NCBI RefSeq assembly: GCF_030463565.1
Contig: NC_134651.1
Span: 11,296,734-11,360,733, forward strand
Origin: Pelecanus crispus
Taxonomy: Eukaryota; Chordata; Aves; Pelecaniformes; Pelecanidae
Direction of reading: 5' to 3'
DNA: 64,000 nucleotides
The position numbers were made by a program, and so were the translations under genes. Below the pieces are notes generated by a model that saw nothing but the letters and a program-made list of their open reading frames with translations, had not been told where the DNA came from and searched no databases. Shown here one piece after another: positions 24,311-63,154 of this stretch (the first letter of the stretch is position 1; each line of letters opens with the position of its first letter).

Positions 24311-27079
24311 GCATTAAGCAGGGGCTTCTCGCTACCTCCCACAGCCGCCAGACCTGTTCCCCTACCCCTGACCTCACCGGGGTCCAAATTTTCCATCAGA
24401 AGTTGCCAAATACAGGTAAAGCTCAGAAAAAAAATCAAGAGATTGGGCGATGTGGTGCTTCATCCGTCCCATGCACAGGCGCCTGCGGCTCCCAGGGGAG
24501 CAGATCACCGTGGGGAGCACTGCCGCCGCTGCGAAGCCAGAGGTACAGGGAGTGAGCGGACCCCCCCATCACTTGGCCGGAGAAGTACCGCGTCCCACTC
24601 CAGGATGAAGCTGGTCCCAGACAGAGCACCTCTGTGCCTTGCTTTTCTGCCTGCGAAGGTGCCACGTTACCCCTCCCGGGGCACGCACGTGGCCGATGGG
24701 GATGAGCAAGGTGATGGGCGGTGCCATGGCAGTGTTTGCTATCCACGTTCTTCGTCCCCCCGGGGGCCAGAGCAGCGCTGAGCTGATATAAAGCAGATAT
24801 AAAGCTGATTTTCATTAGGAAGCAGTCTCGGAGGAGCGCCGGGTCTCACCGTGGGGCCCCACTCGCACTCAGCGGGGCTGCGACGCTGGCGGCTCCGCTC
24901 GCTCCCCAGGCGCATGCCCCACGCCGGGTGATGGATGGCATCTCCCTGCCACCATCCCGTGGCACACAGGCAGAGCTGGCCCAGATCCACCCCGGGACAG
25001 GATGATGGCTGTGATGGACCGAGTCCCTTTGTGCAGGACCGTGCCGCCCCACACACAGGACATCCCTGCCTGGGGGAGCCCGCAGAGGGACCTGGCAGCT
25101 CCCTGGCTCCCCGGCACATCCCACCTGGCCGTGGTTGCCCGCTTCACCTCCCTGGCCTCGAGTTTCCTGAGTGCCGAGTTCTCCCCCCGCCACCCTCCTC
25201 GGCACGGCTGGGGCCTTGCAGCTACAACCAGGAAACTATAAAACTTTACAGAGTGCGGCTGGAGAGAAACAGGAATTGCTGCAGTGACTGCCAGAAGGGC
25301 CAGCGTTAGATTCACAAGATTTTCCAGGGCTTGGACTCGCCAGGAAGGGATTTATCCACCTAGGAGGAGCTGTAAAAACTAAAATTAAATTCTTCATCTT
25401 GGAAAGGGAGGAGGGAGAGAAAGAAGAAAATGTTTGACCTCCCCCCAAATGCTCTGCTGGAGGCCAGGAACCGGGGGGCGGAACATGGGGCACCCATGGC
25501 TGCACCTGCCGAGCCCCTGGCTGAGGGGGCCCTGGCACCCCGGGGGTCCCTGCCCCAAACACTGTGAGTGGGTGCTGCTTGTCCTGGGGCCTGTGCCCAG
25601 CACCCCTCCAGCCCGACCTTTGCCTTCAGGGCATCATTCGGGAGTCTCCGTGGGTGCCAAGGGGGAGGGTTGGGGTCAGTGTCCCCTCCCTAGTCCCTGT
25701 TCCCTTTCCCCATGGCTCCATCCCACACGCTGCAATCCCCACTGTGGGTAAGGACAGTGCCGAGCACAGCATGGGGGCAGCTTGGGACCCCAGCAAGGGG
25801 TGAGCAGGGACGTTCCTGCCGGTCCAGCCCAATGGCATCCCAGTAGCTTGGCGAGGGGTGTTTTCCATGGTGCTTGGGGGGCTGGTAAGCGGTTAGAAGG
25901 AAAAAACCATGCCGGACTGTGTGCTTTGGGGACATGCCACAGCACCCCAGATAGCCACTGCAGGGGACAAAGCAGTAGCTGGCTGGGTCAGGAGCTGCTG
26001 CTTTCTGATGAGGTGCAGCTGATTTGGGGGCTGCACCCGGCCCCCATCTCTGGGTCAGCCAAGCCACAGTGGCCTCCCCTGCTTTGTACTGGGGCCAAGG
26101 GGACCAGATCCAGCAGCCTGCCAAAGGAGAGCAGGTCCCCTCCTGCGCTGGGGCCACCAGCTCTCGGCCTGGGGGAATTTTGGGAGCGGGGCTGCCCAAG
26201 CACTCAGCACAGTCCCAGGTGCATCTCTCTGCCCATCTGCTTTCCCTGCCCTCTCCTCCACGCTGGTGTGGGGCGGGCAGGTCCTCCCTCACCACCCTGC
26301 TCCTTCCCATCCCACCAGGCTCCTGCGGAGGTGGCAGGCAGGGGCACGCCAGGGTCACCCGGCCACAGGCTGCCGAACCAGCCCCGGCACCCATGGGTTG
26401 CAATGCATCCTGCATTCCTCTACCTCTCCTCACGGGGTTTTCCCCAATATAAAGGCACCTACAAATGCTTTTAGCAAAAGCCCACGCTGCTGCCAGCTTT
26501 GGGAGCCGTTTCCCACATTGGGGGAGCCAGGATGGCCAGTACAGCATCCCAGCTGGTGCGTGGTGGAGAGGGCTGCTCCATGACAGGCTCTTTTTAGGAA
26601 TGTAGCACTCATGAAGTGATAAATCTTACGTTGCCGGTCTCTTTGCAACAAGCCAAGTCCCCGGAACCTCGCTGCCGAGTGGCATGGGAAAGCATCCCGC
26701 CACGGCCAGGGAGAAGCCGGGCTGCACCTCCAGACGTGTGGAGGCAAAGATCAAACAAGGCTCGCTTGAAAATCTCAGCAAAATTGTGCCAGAGGACACG
26801 ACGGATGTCCAGGCCAAGCCAAACCTGCAGCTCCGCTGTCACTGGCTCCTGGGGTGAGCCAGGCTGTGCCGGGTCCCAGCAGCCCCGTCTGCCCGGCCAC
26901 CAGAGAGGAGCGTGGTGTGCCAGCAATTTGTTTTGTACTTGTGCTTTCAGGCTGGAAAAGCCAAGGGAAACCTGCAGATGAGAAGTTCATGTGCAAAATC
27001 CCGTCAGCTGAGTGCCCGGCTGCTGGCAGCGCCGTGTTGCTGGTGTCCTGCCCTGCTGGGATGCCCAGGTGTTGCTTTG

Positions 27080-27290
27080 CGGATGGAGTTTGCAGCGGTT
27101 TTCCTTTTATTTCAATTTTTCTGCCTGCAACGGATTTTACACCGAATGCATGGAAGCACCGCTGCGAAAGTATGTATCGGGGAATGCTCCTTTGTCACTT
27201 ATTCTGGTTTTCTTTCTATTTTTTGCCTGTTACTGCCAGTGCAAGCTCTTAAAATAACTGGCTACTTTAAACTGTGTCCCTTTGTTCCTG
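27080..27290. promoter_or_regulatory. Candidate conserved non-coding element
   Basis: A pyrimidine- and AT-rich block in GC-rich surroundings. The frames across it give no known protein. It could equally be an unrecognised old repeat. Confidence 0.2.
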
Positions 27291-28825
27291 GGCTGAGGAC
27301 TGCTGGATGCCAGCTGGAGAGGAAGGGAGGTGAAGTGTCAGGGCCCTGCAGAGAGTTTTAAAGGAGGTTTGCAGTGATGGGGACAGCGCGTTACACCCCG
27401 AGTCCTTCGAGCTGCCCTCTCCCTCACTGCCAGCTCGTGCCATGGGTTTTCCCAGGGAAGCACTGAGTTTGCAGGTTCTCGGCTGGCCCCGTGCCACCAC
27501 CCAAACCTCATCCAAGGCTCCAAGGAGGCAGCCACAGGTCTGCACCCCAGCTTTGCAGCCTGCCGGTGGGTCCCCCCACGGCACCACGTCCCCCAGGGAC
27601 TCCTGCCAGTCCCCCTGACTGCAGACCCCCGCCCGCAGGGCTGCCCTTTTCCCACCCTCGCACCGTCTGCTTTGCAGCAAACTTTGTGAACGATGAAAGC
27701 TCCCAAGCGCTGGAGGGGAGAGGGAGGATGGAGGCCGCGCGGCTCCCTTGACCCCAGTTAGTGTGGGAAAGGGCTACGGCAAAACTGGTTAGGAACTGGG
27801 AGCCAGTCCCAGGGGAAGCAATAGCTAAGCCTGGGCTTATCCCTCCTGAGCCGAGCGCCGGGGCAGCGGATGCAAATCCTGGGCAGGCCGTGTGCTGCCT
27901 GGCACCTCTCCCAGGGTGTTTGCACCGTCGTCCTCGGGCGCCCCAGGCACGCGGCGTGGCGGGGAGAGGGGATCCCTGCGGCCGGGGGGGCGGGGGGTGC
28001 AGCCGGCCGGGGCCCTGCCAGCAGGCTGGGCTCCACTGCCCGCGGGGCACCAGGGCTGGGTCGGAGCCCGGCTTGGAAGCACAAAGTTGGAGGCTTGTGC
28101 CATGCCTGGGCACATCCCCGCTTTGTTTATTCCTTCAGCTTATTATTTTGTTTGACTATTTATTCCTGGCTGCCTTTTTCTCACGGTGGCTGTGTTTATT
28201 TAGCACGGCTAGCCTGGAGCCTGCCTGGCTCAGGCGCTGCTGCCGAGCAGAGCCGTAACCCCGGCGTGGCCGGTGCAGCGACGGCAGCCCCGCGCTGAGG
28301 TTTTCCCGAGTGCCTGGCGGGGTGTTTGCAATGGGTGGGACGGTGTTTCAAGGGGACAACGGTCAGGGGACAACATGGTACAGGAGGGTGGTCACGCGTG
28401 CTTGGTGCTGTTGATGTTGCCACGCAGACACACCAAAGGGCTTTGGCAGCCGTGTGCCTTCCCACCACACGGCCCTGCGGGGCTGGGGCGGCTGTGCTGA
28501 GCGGAGAAACCCCAGGCAGGAAGGAGACAAGCTTGGAAAGTGCGAGGGTAGCCCACAAAGTGATGCCACCCCCCCTGCCATCAGTGATGCTCCTGGGGGA
28601 CCCTGTCCCCACCAGCCCCCCAAGGTCCCAGGCGGTCCCAGAGCCCGTCCCCCCGCGATACCAGGGTGATGTGGAGACGCCAGCACGCCGTCAGCCCTCC
28701 TCCCAGCCCCGGCTCACCCCTCCATTCCCAGGCCCCACGTGGCGTCCCCCATGGTGGCAGCCCTGAGGACCTGAAAGCTGGGTCCCCTCAATGCTGAGGA
28801 TGCAGCTGCGGCTGGGGGCCGGGAA

Positions 28826-28865
28826 GCCATGGCAACCCAGCAAGGATGGGGGTTGCCATGGCAAC
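28826..28865. promoter_or_regulatory. Paired RFX X-box sites
   Basis: GTTGCCATGGCAAC at 28852-28865 is a perfect 14-bp palindrome and equals the optimal RFX-family X-box (GTTRCCATGGYAAC, established consensus). A second, weaker copy sharing GCCATGGCAAC lies at 28826-28836, 26 bases upstream in the same register. They sit about 6.4 kb upstream of the EPHB3 start codon. Binding and target gene are inference. Confidence 0.6.
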
Positions 28866-30024
28866 GGGAGGCGCAGCATCCAGAGCCGGCTTTGGGTGAG
28901 GGATGCTTCAGGTGGGGTGGGAGGCAGGACCGGGGTACCCCGGGGGCTGGGGGATGCCAAAGCCTCAGCTCGGGGTCTGGGAAAACCCCCCCTGCTCCGA
29001 GGGCTGCCCCTGGCCCGCAGTGCCTGGAGGGGACGGGCAGGCGGGGGCTGGTGGGGTCCAGGCCCTGCGCTTGGCCCTGCTGCACCCCTGTTGTGCCCAC
29101 TGCCACCATCGCCTCTGGCTGCTCCCAGGCAGCCCCGACAGGACACGGTGCCAGCGCCCGTGCACTCTGTCCAGGGGAGCGACCGGCTCTGCGGGGCAGG
29201 CAGTGTCAAGCGAGGCCTCTTGGCTTTTTGCAGCCAGGAGGGTCTGCTGAGCATCTCTGCATGCTTCAGATATGAGCATGAACCCCAAATATCTTGTCAC
29301 CCCACTTGGGGGTCACTAACCCCCACTTGCGAATGGCTCTGTGCAGTCAGGCTGGGACACAGGGCGGGATTCAGCCCCTAAATCACTCCGTGTTTGGAGA
29401 CCATCTGCTCCCCGTGACCAAGGCAGGCACCAGGATGCCCCCAGCTCAGGGCCGGGCATGCAAAGGGCATCTGCACCGGCATTTCAGGTGCAGCCCCCTA
29501 AAATGTCACTAATGGGGCCAGGCTGCTAACTGCCTGGCCAGCAAAGGTGCCCAAGCAGGCGGTGGGCTGGCTGAGGACCCCACCATGGGTCATCACTGAT
29601 TGATGTCCCTGCATTGGCCTCCCCCAGCCCCATGGCCACCCGCTCCCAAGCGCATCCCACCGTGCCCCGTCCCACCGTGCCCCGTCCTGCCGCGGGGCTG
29701 GAAGGCAGCGAGGGGAAGGGGGTGATGGGAGGCGGCGGGAGGAAACAGACCTCCCAGCCGGGAAGCGCGCGGGAGAGTGACATTTGCCAGACACTGATGC
29801 CGCTTTTGATAAAGAGGAGGGGGCAGTTTGCTGCCCGCAGGCACCCACATTTCCCACACCTCCCGGCAGCTGGGGCCGAGCCTCAGCCCCTGGCCCTGGG
29901 GCCTTTGCTTCCCACCCCCCTGGTGCTGTCTTGGCAGAGCTGGAGCCACACGCGGCCGAACGCTTCCTTTCCCTTTCAGACCCGGTGGGCTGCGGAGCAG
30001 GGGGAGAAAGGGCACAAACACTGC

Positions 30025-30051
30025 TTTTTTTTTTTTTTTTTTTTTTTTTTT
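30025..30051. repeat. Poly(T) tract, 27 nt
   Basis: An uninterrupted run of 27 T. On the minus strand it is an A27 tail following non-GC-extreme unique sequence (30052-30180), which could be the 3' end of an old retrocopy. No polyadenylation hexamer or target-site duplication supports this, so the retrocopy idea is weak. Confidence 0.85.
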
Positions 30052-30769
30052 GACATAGCATTTGTCAGCATCTGATGAGACAGAGCTGATACAGAAGAGG
30101 ACGGTGTCACCTGGACAGCATCAGCATGGTTGCAACATGCACCCCACAGCAGACGGACAGGGCCAGCTCTGCAAACACACAAACTTCATCGGATTTTTCC
30201 CAAGGGCTCATCCCCAGTGCAGGAATCAGCCCAGGAGCCAGGTTTCCAGCCACTCTTCCTCCTCACGATGCCTCCCGGGGTGCCAGTACCTGGCAGGCTG
30301 AGCCCTTTCCCCCTGCAGAAATGGTGGCTGAGCTCTCCTGCAAGCGCGCGCCGGCAAATGGGGCTGGCAGCCGCTGGCAGGCTCTTGCAGCTATTCCACC
30401 CTGAAGCTTGTGGCTGGGCTTTATATCCTAAGCCTGCTTCAAACTTTGCACTGGGAGAAGTGATTTGTCTGCAAATGTTATGTGGTTAAAATAAATGCAG
30501 AGAATTTTAATCCTGGGAATTTGGAAAGTAGGAGATTTAAAATAACAAAACCCTTTCATATGGCACTTAATCCAAAATTAGCTGGGTTTTAAGTTTTACG
30601 GCAGTAGCTGATCATTCCTCGGCCACCTCCCGCTTGGCATGGGGAGGGGGTCCCCCCAGATCCCTAGAGCGGGAGGCAGCGGGGGCTGCAGGACGGGCTC
30701 TCCCGGCCATGCTGTGCCGGGCCGTGTCAGGGCGGTGCCGGAACAGTGACGGCACTCTTTTTTTGTTGA

Positions 30770-30895
30770 CATGGAATGGATCTCCCACAGCTACTTAAGG
30801 TTTTAATTGCCCTGTGATTAAAGTTTTCATTACTAAGCAATTAGCACCTGAAATTTTAAGTGCTGAAGTGTTTAACTGCATCCTGAAGCTGCCAG
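30770..30895. promoter_or_regulatory. Candidate conserved non-coding element
   Basis: A dense cluster of homeodomain-type cores within about 45 bases: TTAATTGC (30803-30810), TGATTA (30815-30820) and GCAATTAG (30837-30844). The first and last are inverted relatives of one another. No ORF or repeat is visible. The enhancer assignment is inference. Confidence 0.35.
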
Positions 30896-32789
30896 AGGTG
30901 TGGGGTGGTGGATGTGGGTGGGACAGGAGAGGGTTTTGAAGGGAGGACCAGGAGCGGCAGGAGATGCCCGCCTCGCCGGGGCCCAGCCGGGCTGGCACGG
31001 GCACTGCCGGCCGCCCCGATGCCGCTGGCAGCGCCAAGCGCCCGGCAGCGCGGGGAGGAGTGCCTGGAGGGGCGAGCACCCAGGGAGCCTGGGAAGGAGA
31101 CAGGCTGGAGCCGGCGCTGACCCAGCGGGAGACGCGCCGGCTGGGCGAGCTGGCACGCAGCAGCGCTCCCTGCCCTGGGAATGGGGCGACGGGGCCCCCC
31201 GGGGCCCCCCTTGCGCCGGGGATGGCACGGGGGACCCCCAGCAGCCGCACGGCTGCCCCAGGTGCCCACTCAGGTGTTGCACCTCTGGGTGCTGCCCTTC
31301 AGACAGGGGACATGGCGATGCCACCTGATGCCGCGACAGCCCCGCTGCGGTGGTACCCAGCCCAGAAACAGGGGGGATCCCCCCTACCCCAGCTTCCAAC
31401 ATCCCTGGCACAGCTGCGCTCCCGGTGAGCAGGCAGCGGAGGCCTCTTGCAGGGTTTTTTCTCCCATCCACTCGTGCCACCCTTCAAACACATGTCCCCA
31501 TATCTATTTTGTGGCAATGCGCTCCTGGGGCTGGCTGCCTGCTGAGGAATGCACTCCCTTCTGTTTGTTTTACAACTCCTGCTAGGTAATTTCACTTGAT
31601 GCCCCTTAGATCTTCTGAGAAAATAGGAATAATTGTTCCCTAATCACCTTCTCCTTATTAAGTTGCAGCTGAGGTTGCCGCATGCAAACGAGGTGAGGGG
31701 CGGTGGCTGGGCGCAGTGGGCAGGGTGCCTGGGTGCACCCCTGTGCGTGGCCGTGGTCTGACAGACACCGTGCGTGTGCCGGTGGGATGTGGAGCCATCG
31801 CCGGAGCACGTCGGAGCTGTGTTTGGAAACGGGGTGTGAAAGTCAGGCTTGCTCCAGCGGGATGGGGTCTCTGGGTGGGAAATTTCTCATGGAGAGAAGG
31901 CTGGGCTGGGAGGTTTGTCCTCTGAACATCCATGGGCATCGCTGCTGCTCAGGGCTTCCCTTTCATCTCTTTGCAGCAGATCCTGCCGTCCTGCCGCTCC
32001 CCATCTGCGTGGGAATGCCTCCCGGGGACACCGCGGGCACCGCAGCTTTGCCATGCAGGCTGGAGGGCTGTTCTAAGGCAGAGCGTCACTAACTCAGGTC
32101 AGTGCTGCAGACACGCTCCCCTGCGTGCCCCACGGTCCTGCCTTTCACCTCTCAACCCATCCCTGCCCACGTCGTGCCGACACAGTCCCTGCTGCAGCCC
32201 CGTCCAGCTCCAGCCATCTCCCGAGGTGCCGGGGAGGTGTCGGTGGAGGGGACCGGGGCTGGGCATGTGTGTGCAGGGACATGGCAGGGCTGGGAGATGC
32301 CAGGGTTTCTACGGGCGTGCGTGTCCCCGAGCCGCGACGTCGCCCCGTCCCCCGGGGCCGCAGCAGCGCCGTCCTCAACACCGAGTCCTTGCACAAGCAG
32401 GCGGGTTGGCGTTACAGAGCCAGCCCCTGCCAGCAAATACCACACGGTTACCACAGTTATTTCCTATTGTGCAGGCGCCGGAGCCGCGCCAGCGCTGCTC
32501 CCCAGGCCGACTGCCGGCTGCAACACCCAGGCAGCAACACCGGGCTCCCTGGCCAGCTACCTGTGCCGCTGCTGGCCGGGCCCTGAAATCCTCAGCCCCC
32601 ATCTGGGACCACGGCGCAGCACCCACCTGCACCGGGGGAGCGTGAGCCCCCGGGGAGAGGCCGACTGGCAGCACCGGCCCGGTGGGAGCAAGCAGGGACT
32701 CATTAATTACAGCGTGCAGGGAGAGAGGGGATTATATGAAGCATCCTCCCCCTGCCCGCACCCCCCCACTCCCTGCTCCAGTTTCTCGT

Positions 32790-33010
32790 CCTTTTTCTGA
32801 AATAAATTCCTTTCGGGCTGAAATTTGCCAGGCATGGCTTGGCTCCAAGGGGAATTCTTGGGGAAAGTTTAAGTAAAATTGGTTCAGCCATTTTTAAGTT
32901 ATTCAAGTGTGAATAAGCAATTTCCCCATGTGCTCCGTTCAGAAATTTTGTGCTTGGGTAACTCAGACCTCTGGAATCACAGAATAAACAAGGTTTCCGC
33001 ATCTTGCTAA
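32790..33010. promoter_or_regulatory. Candidate conserved non-coding element
   Basis: An AT-rich unique block about 2.3-2.5 kb upstream of the EPHB3 ATG, without ORF or repeat signature, containing TTTAAGTAAAATTGG and GAATAAGCAATTTCC. Its closeness to the promoter makes it a reasonable proximal enhancer candidate. The function is inferred. Confidence 0.3.
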
Positions 33011-34687
33011 GCCAGCAGGCTCTGGCTGCAGGGGTTGGTACGGCCTCTCCGGCAGGGAGGATTTCCCGGGAGTGACTTCTCAGGGAGACAGCAAATCTTC
33101 CCACCCCAAGTCTGGCCCGTGGTTAAGTTTCTCGGCGTCTCCATTAGCCCCCACCCCTCTCCTTCCCCGCTGGCGCAGCATCGTACCGCGGCACACGTGT
33201 TAACGGTGCCGGCTTCACCGCTTGCTTCTCCGTTGCTCGTCTCCTTGAGTGACAACGTCTCCAAACCAACAACTTTTGCTTCTTTGCTCAAACTTTGCTA
33301 TTTCCCACCGGGGCGACCCCCTTCCTGCTGCTTTTCTCCCCAACCGCATCGTTTAACCTGGAGAGTGCAACGCCTCACTTGCTGCTTCTCCTGTCCCTTG
33401 CAGAGATTTATCACAGTCATATGTCATGCCCCATCTTAAATTAGCATGCTGGCTCTCTTGAGCACAGCTTTTCCCTTCAGGAACCTTGCCTGGTGGTGCC
33501 AGGGTGCTGCTGCAGCCCTCGGGGCATGGCAACCTGGTACGGCTCCCTGCAGCTCCCAGGGGATGCCAGCATTCCTGCAACAGGAATCGGTCATCTCCAA
33601 ATTTTTGGCAGCCCAAGCAGAGCCCAGGCCCATGCCGATCTCTCTGGCCAGGGCTTGGGAAGCCAAATCCTACTGGGATAAGAAAGGAAAATGCCCGTTC
33701 ATGGCTCTGGTGGGTTTCTATAGCAGAAGGAGGAGGAGATACGGACATGCTCTGCATCCATCCGCACAGCAGAGAGGCCAACTGTGGCCAGCCCCGATAA
33801 CCTCCCAAATTGCCTGTCCTGCTGAGAGCCCCAGGGAAGGTGGCCAGGACCATGGGCCTGCAGCCGCCCCGCTGCGCCGGTGCAGGGATGGGGCCGCGGC
33901 TGCACGGCGAGGGAGTTTCTGGGGCAGGTTTCTGGGGCGGAGAGCGCTGCAGCGAGGCGCTGCTTGCAGATGGCAGGCGGCTGCGGCGGGGGCAGCCCCA
34001 GATGGCTGTGCCACGGGGGCAAGGTGGCCCAGGGGCAACGCACCCAGCCATGCACCCCCCTACCCCGGACCTGCTGGAGCTCCCAGCCACCCTGGGGACC
34101 AGGAGCATCAAAATGTCCCAAAATCAGGAGCTCAGGGGATTTTGTTCAGCCCTCAGCTAAGGCCAACCCTTGCCAGGCGTCCAAGGCGGAGATTTGTGGT
34201 GTGGTGTGGAGGGCCAGGAAAGGTCGCAGCCCATGTCCCATGCCCTGCATAGCAGGGATGTGTCTGTCCTGAAGGATGTGGCGGTGCCTGCTCCAGCCAC
34301 AGGGACAGCGTGTGTGCACCGTGCCAAGGGAGCAGAGTCTGTCCCACATAGGGTCCCAAAACGTCCTGATGGCAATGTGGCGAGAGAACAGGGAGAGGAC
34401 TGAGGCACCCACAGACTTGGAGGCCCATGGCTGCGTACATGGTAGCTGGCACTGTCTCCCAGGAGGATTGTGGTGGGAAAGGCACGTTGCAGGTCTGGGA
34501 AAGGTGTGCAGCGGGGGTCACTGCAGGGTGCGCTCTGTATGGTGTCACCCTGGCCAGGATCCCAGCACTCAGCCCTGTCGCTGGGGTGGGAATCATGGTG
34601 CGGTGGGGACAGGATGGTGTGCGGTGGGATGTGCTGGGGCAGGATGGGTTGAGATGGGATGGCAGCGGGTGGGATTCATGAGATGAT

Positions 34688-34721
34688 GGGATGGGTTGGG
34701 ATGGGATGGGATGGGATGGGA
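34688..34721. repeat. (GGGAT)n pentanucleotide repeat
   Basis: About seven tandem GGGAT units with one GGGTT variant, preceded by scattered copies from 34590 onward. It abuts the 5' edge of the CpG island. A perfect palindrome GGGCCCATGGGCCC follows at 34787-34800. Confidence 0.85.
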
Positions 34722-34849
34722 CTGTAGAGGATGGGAGGGCAGTGGGTGGCACAGGTAACACAGGCTGCCAGTGGTGGGGCACAGGGGGGCCCATGGGCCC
34801 GTCAACACAAACACCAACGTGCTCACGCACTCACCCGCACCCGGTGGGG

Positions 34850-35268
34850 GGCAGGGCAGGGCAGGGCGGGCCTGGGGTTAGCGGGGCGGGCCGGGAGCGT
34901 GGCCCCTTTAAGAGCCCAGTTCCGCGGGCGGCCGCTGGATGGGGCGCGCTCCCCGCCCTGCACCTCCCGCGCGGGGGGGCGGGGCCACCGGGGGCGCGCC
35001 GGGCAGCGCCCGCCCCCTCCAATTCATCTTTCCGCGGAGGCTCCGCCCCCCGCCCCACCGCCGCCCAATGGGCGCCGCGCTCGCCGTCGCCAGGGGCGCC
35101 GAGTTGCCAGGGGGGAGCTGATTGGCGGGCCGGCCCCGCCCCCCGCGGCTCAGCGGCCGCAGCGGCGGCGGCCGCGCCAGAGCGCGAGCGTGGCGCGGCG
35201 GCGAGAGGAGCCGCGCGTGGCGCCGAGCTCGGGACTGCCCGGCGGGGCCGCCCGCACCGCCCCCCGCC
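34850..35268 (+). promoter_or_regulatory. EPHB3: EPHB3 CpG-island promoter and 5' UTR
   Basis: A very CpG-dense region running through exon 1 to about 36,560. It contains GC boxes (GGGGCGGG at 34883-34890, GGGGGCGGGGCC at 34975-34986) and three CCAAT boxes: 35019-35023 and 35065-35069 forward, and ATTGG at 35121-35125 inverted. There is no good TATA box. TTTAAG at 34907-34912 is the nearest match. This is typical of a broad, TATA-less housekeeping or developmental promoter. The start site cannot be placed exactly, so this span contains both core promoter and 5' UTR. No AT-rich terminator or second divergent gene is apparent. Confidence 0.75.
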
Positions 35269-62456
<27,188 letters not shown>

Positions 62457-63105
62457 CCACAGGGGACTCTGCATTGGAACGGACCGAGGGAACCTGCCAA
62501 CCAGGTTCAGTTTGCGGTGCAGCCCGGCTTCCCGTTTCCCCCTTCACATGGCGCTCCTCTGCCTCGGACGGTCGCCTGGGACGGGACGGGATGGGCCGCC
62601 CTTCCCTGGATCGGAGGCACTTGTGCCGAGAGGGAGCCCAGCTTTTCGTCCCGTGTCCTGGAACGGCGAGGCAGCAACGCATCTTCATATTGAAGATGGA
62701 TTATGGGACAGAGATGGCACATCCTGCTTCCCGCCCTGTCTCGGTGCTCATCTGTTTGAAGAGTTGTTCTGCTTCTTGGATTTCTTTTCACCCTGTTTTC
62801 CCCCCAAGTCCTCACTTCCCTCCCCTCCCGAGGCCACAGACTGTTGACCCGTCCGCTGAGTCCGTCAGACACGTCCGAAGCCTTCCCTAACTCCGGTCCC
62901 CGCGTGGAAGCAGCCGGGGGAGGCCAAGCCGGCGACAGGGCCGGGGCCATTGGCCCCAGACAATCACTCCTCTCCTCCAGCCCTGGTGGCCCCTCCGCCC
63001 GAGGGTCTGCACTGGAACGTGTCCGAAGGGAAGGCTTCGCTCCCTTTCTTGGCTTTGCACGCCAGAACCCAAACCCCATGAGATTTACTATGCAGGGAGT
63101 TAGGC

Positions 63106-63154
63106 AAAAAAAAAAAAAAAGGAAAAAAAAAAAAAGAGATATATTAAAAAAAAT
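63106..63154 (+). repeat. A-rich tract in the 3' UTR
   Basis: A15, GG, A13, then GAGATATATTAAAAAAAATAAG. In cDNA work this would prime oligo-dT internally and could be mistaken for a poly(A) tail. No AATAAA precedes it. Confidence 0.9.

Larger units (their letters stand above)
20481..28800. other. Upstream intergenic desert, segment 3
   Basis: No supportable gene. It holds a dinucleotide microsatellite at 21396-21438, AT-rich islands at 24060-24310 and 27080-27290 (listed separately), and otherwise GC-rich low-information sequence. Open frames of up to 285 codons on either strand here carry no recognisable domain. Confidence 0.6.
28866..34687. other. Upstream intergenic desert, segment 4
   Basis: No supportable gene. 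It holds a two-copy 15-bp tandem at 29655-29684 (unit TCCCACCGTGCCCCG), a 27-T tract at 30025-30051, AT-rich islands at 30440-30610, 30770-30895 and 32790-33010, and GC-rich unique sequence leading to the EPHB3 promoter. Confidence 0.6.

Noticed and set aside
25690..26547. 285-codon minus strand open frame
   Set aside because: The Cys/Pro/Gly-rich translation resembles no family and overlaps other frames of similar length. It is most likely a compositional artefact.
26940..27010. Splice-acceptor-like TGTACTTGTGCTTTCAG followed by an open frame
   Set aside because: No matching donor, no recognisable peptide and no neighbouring exons. Insufficient to propose a gene.
34985..35000. CTCF-like word CCACCGGGGGCGCGCC at the promoter
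   Set aside because: One base short of the CTCF core (CCACNAGGGGGCGC), in DNA where GC-rich matches are common.
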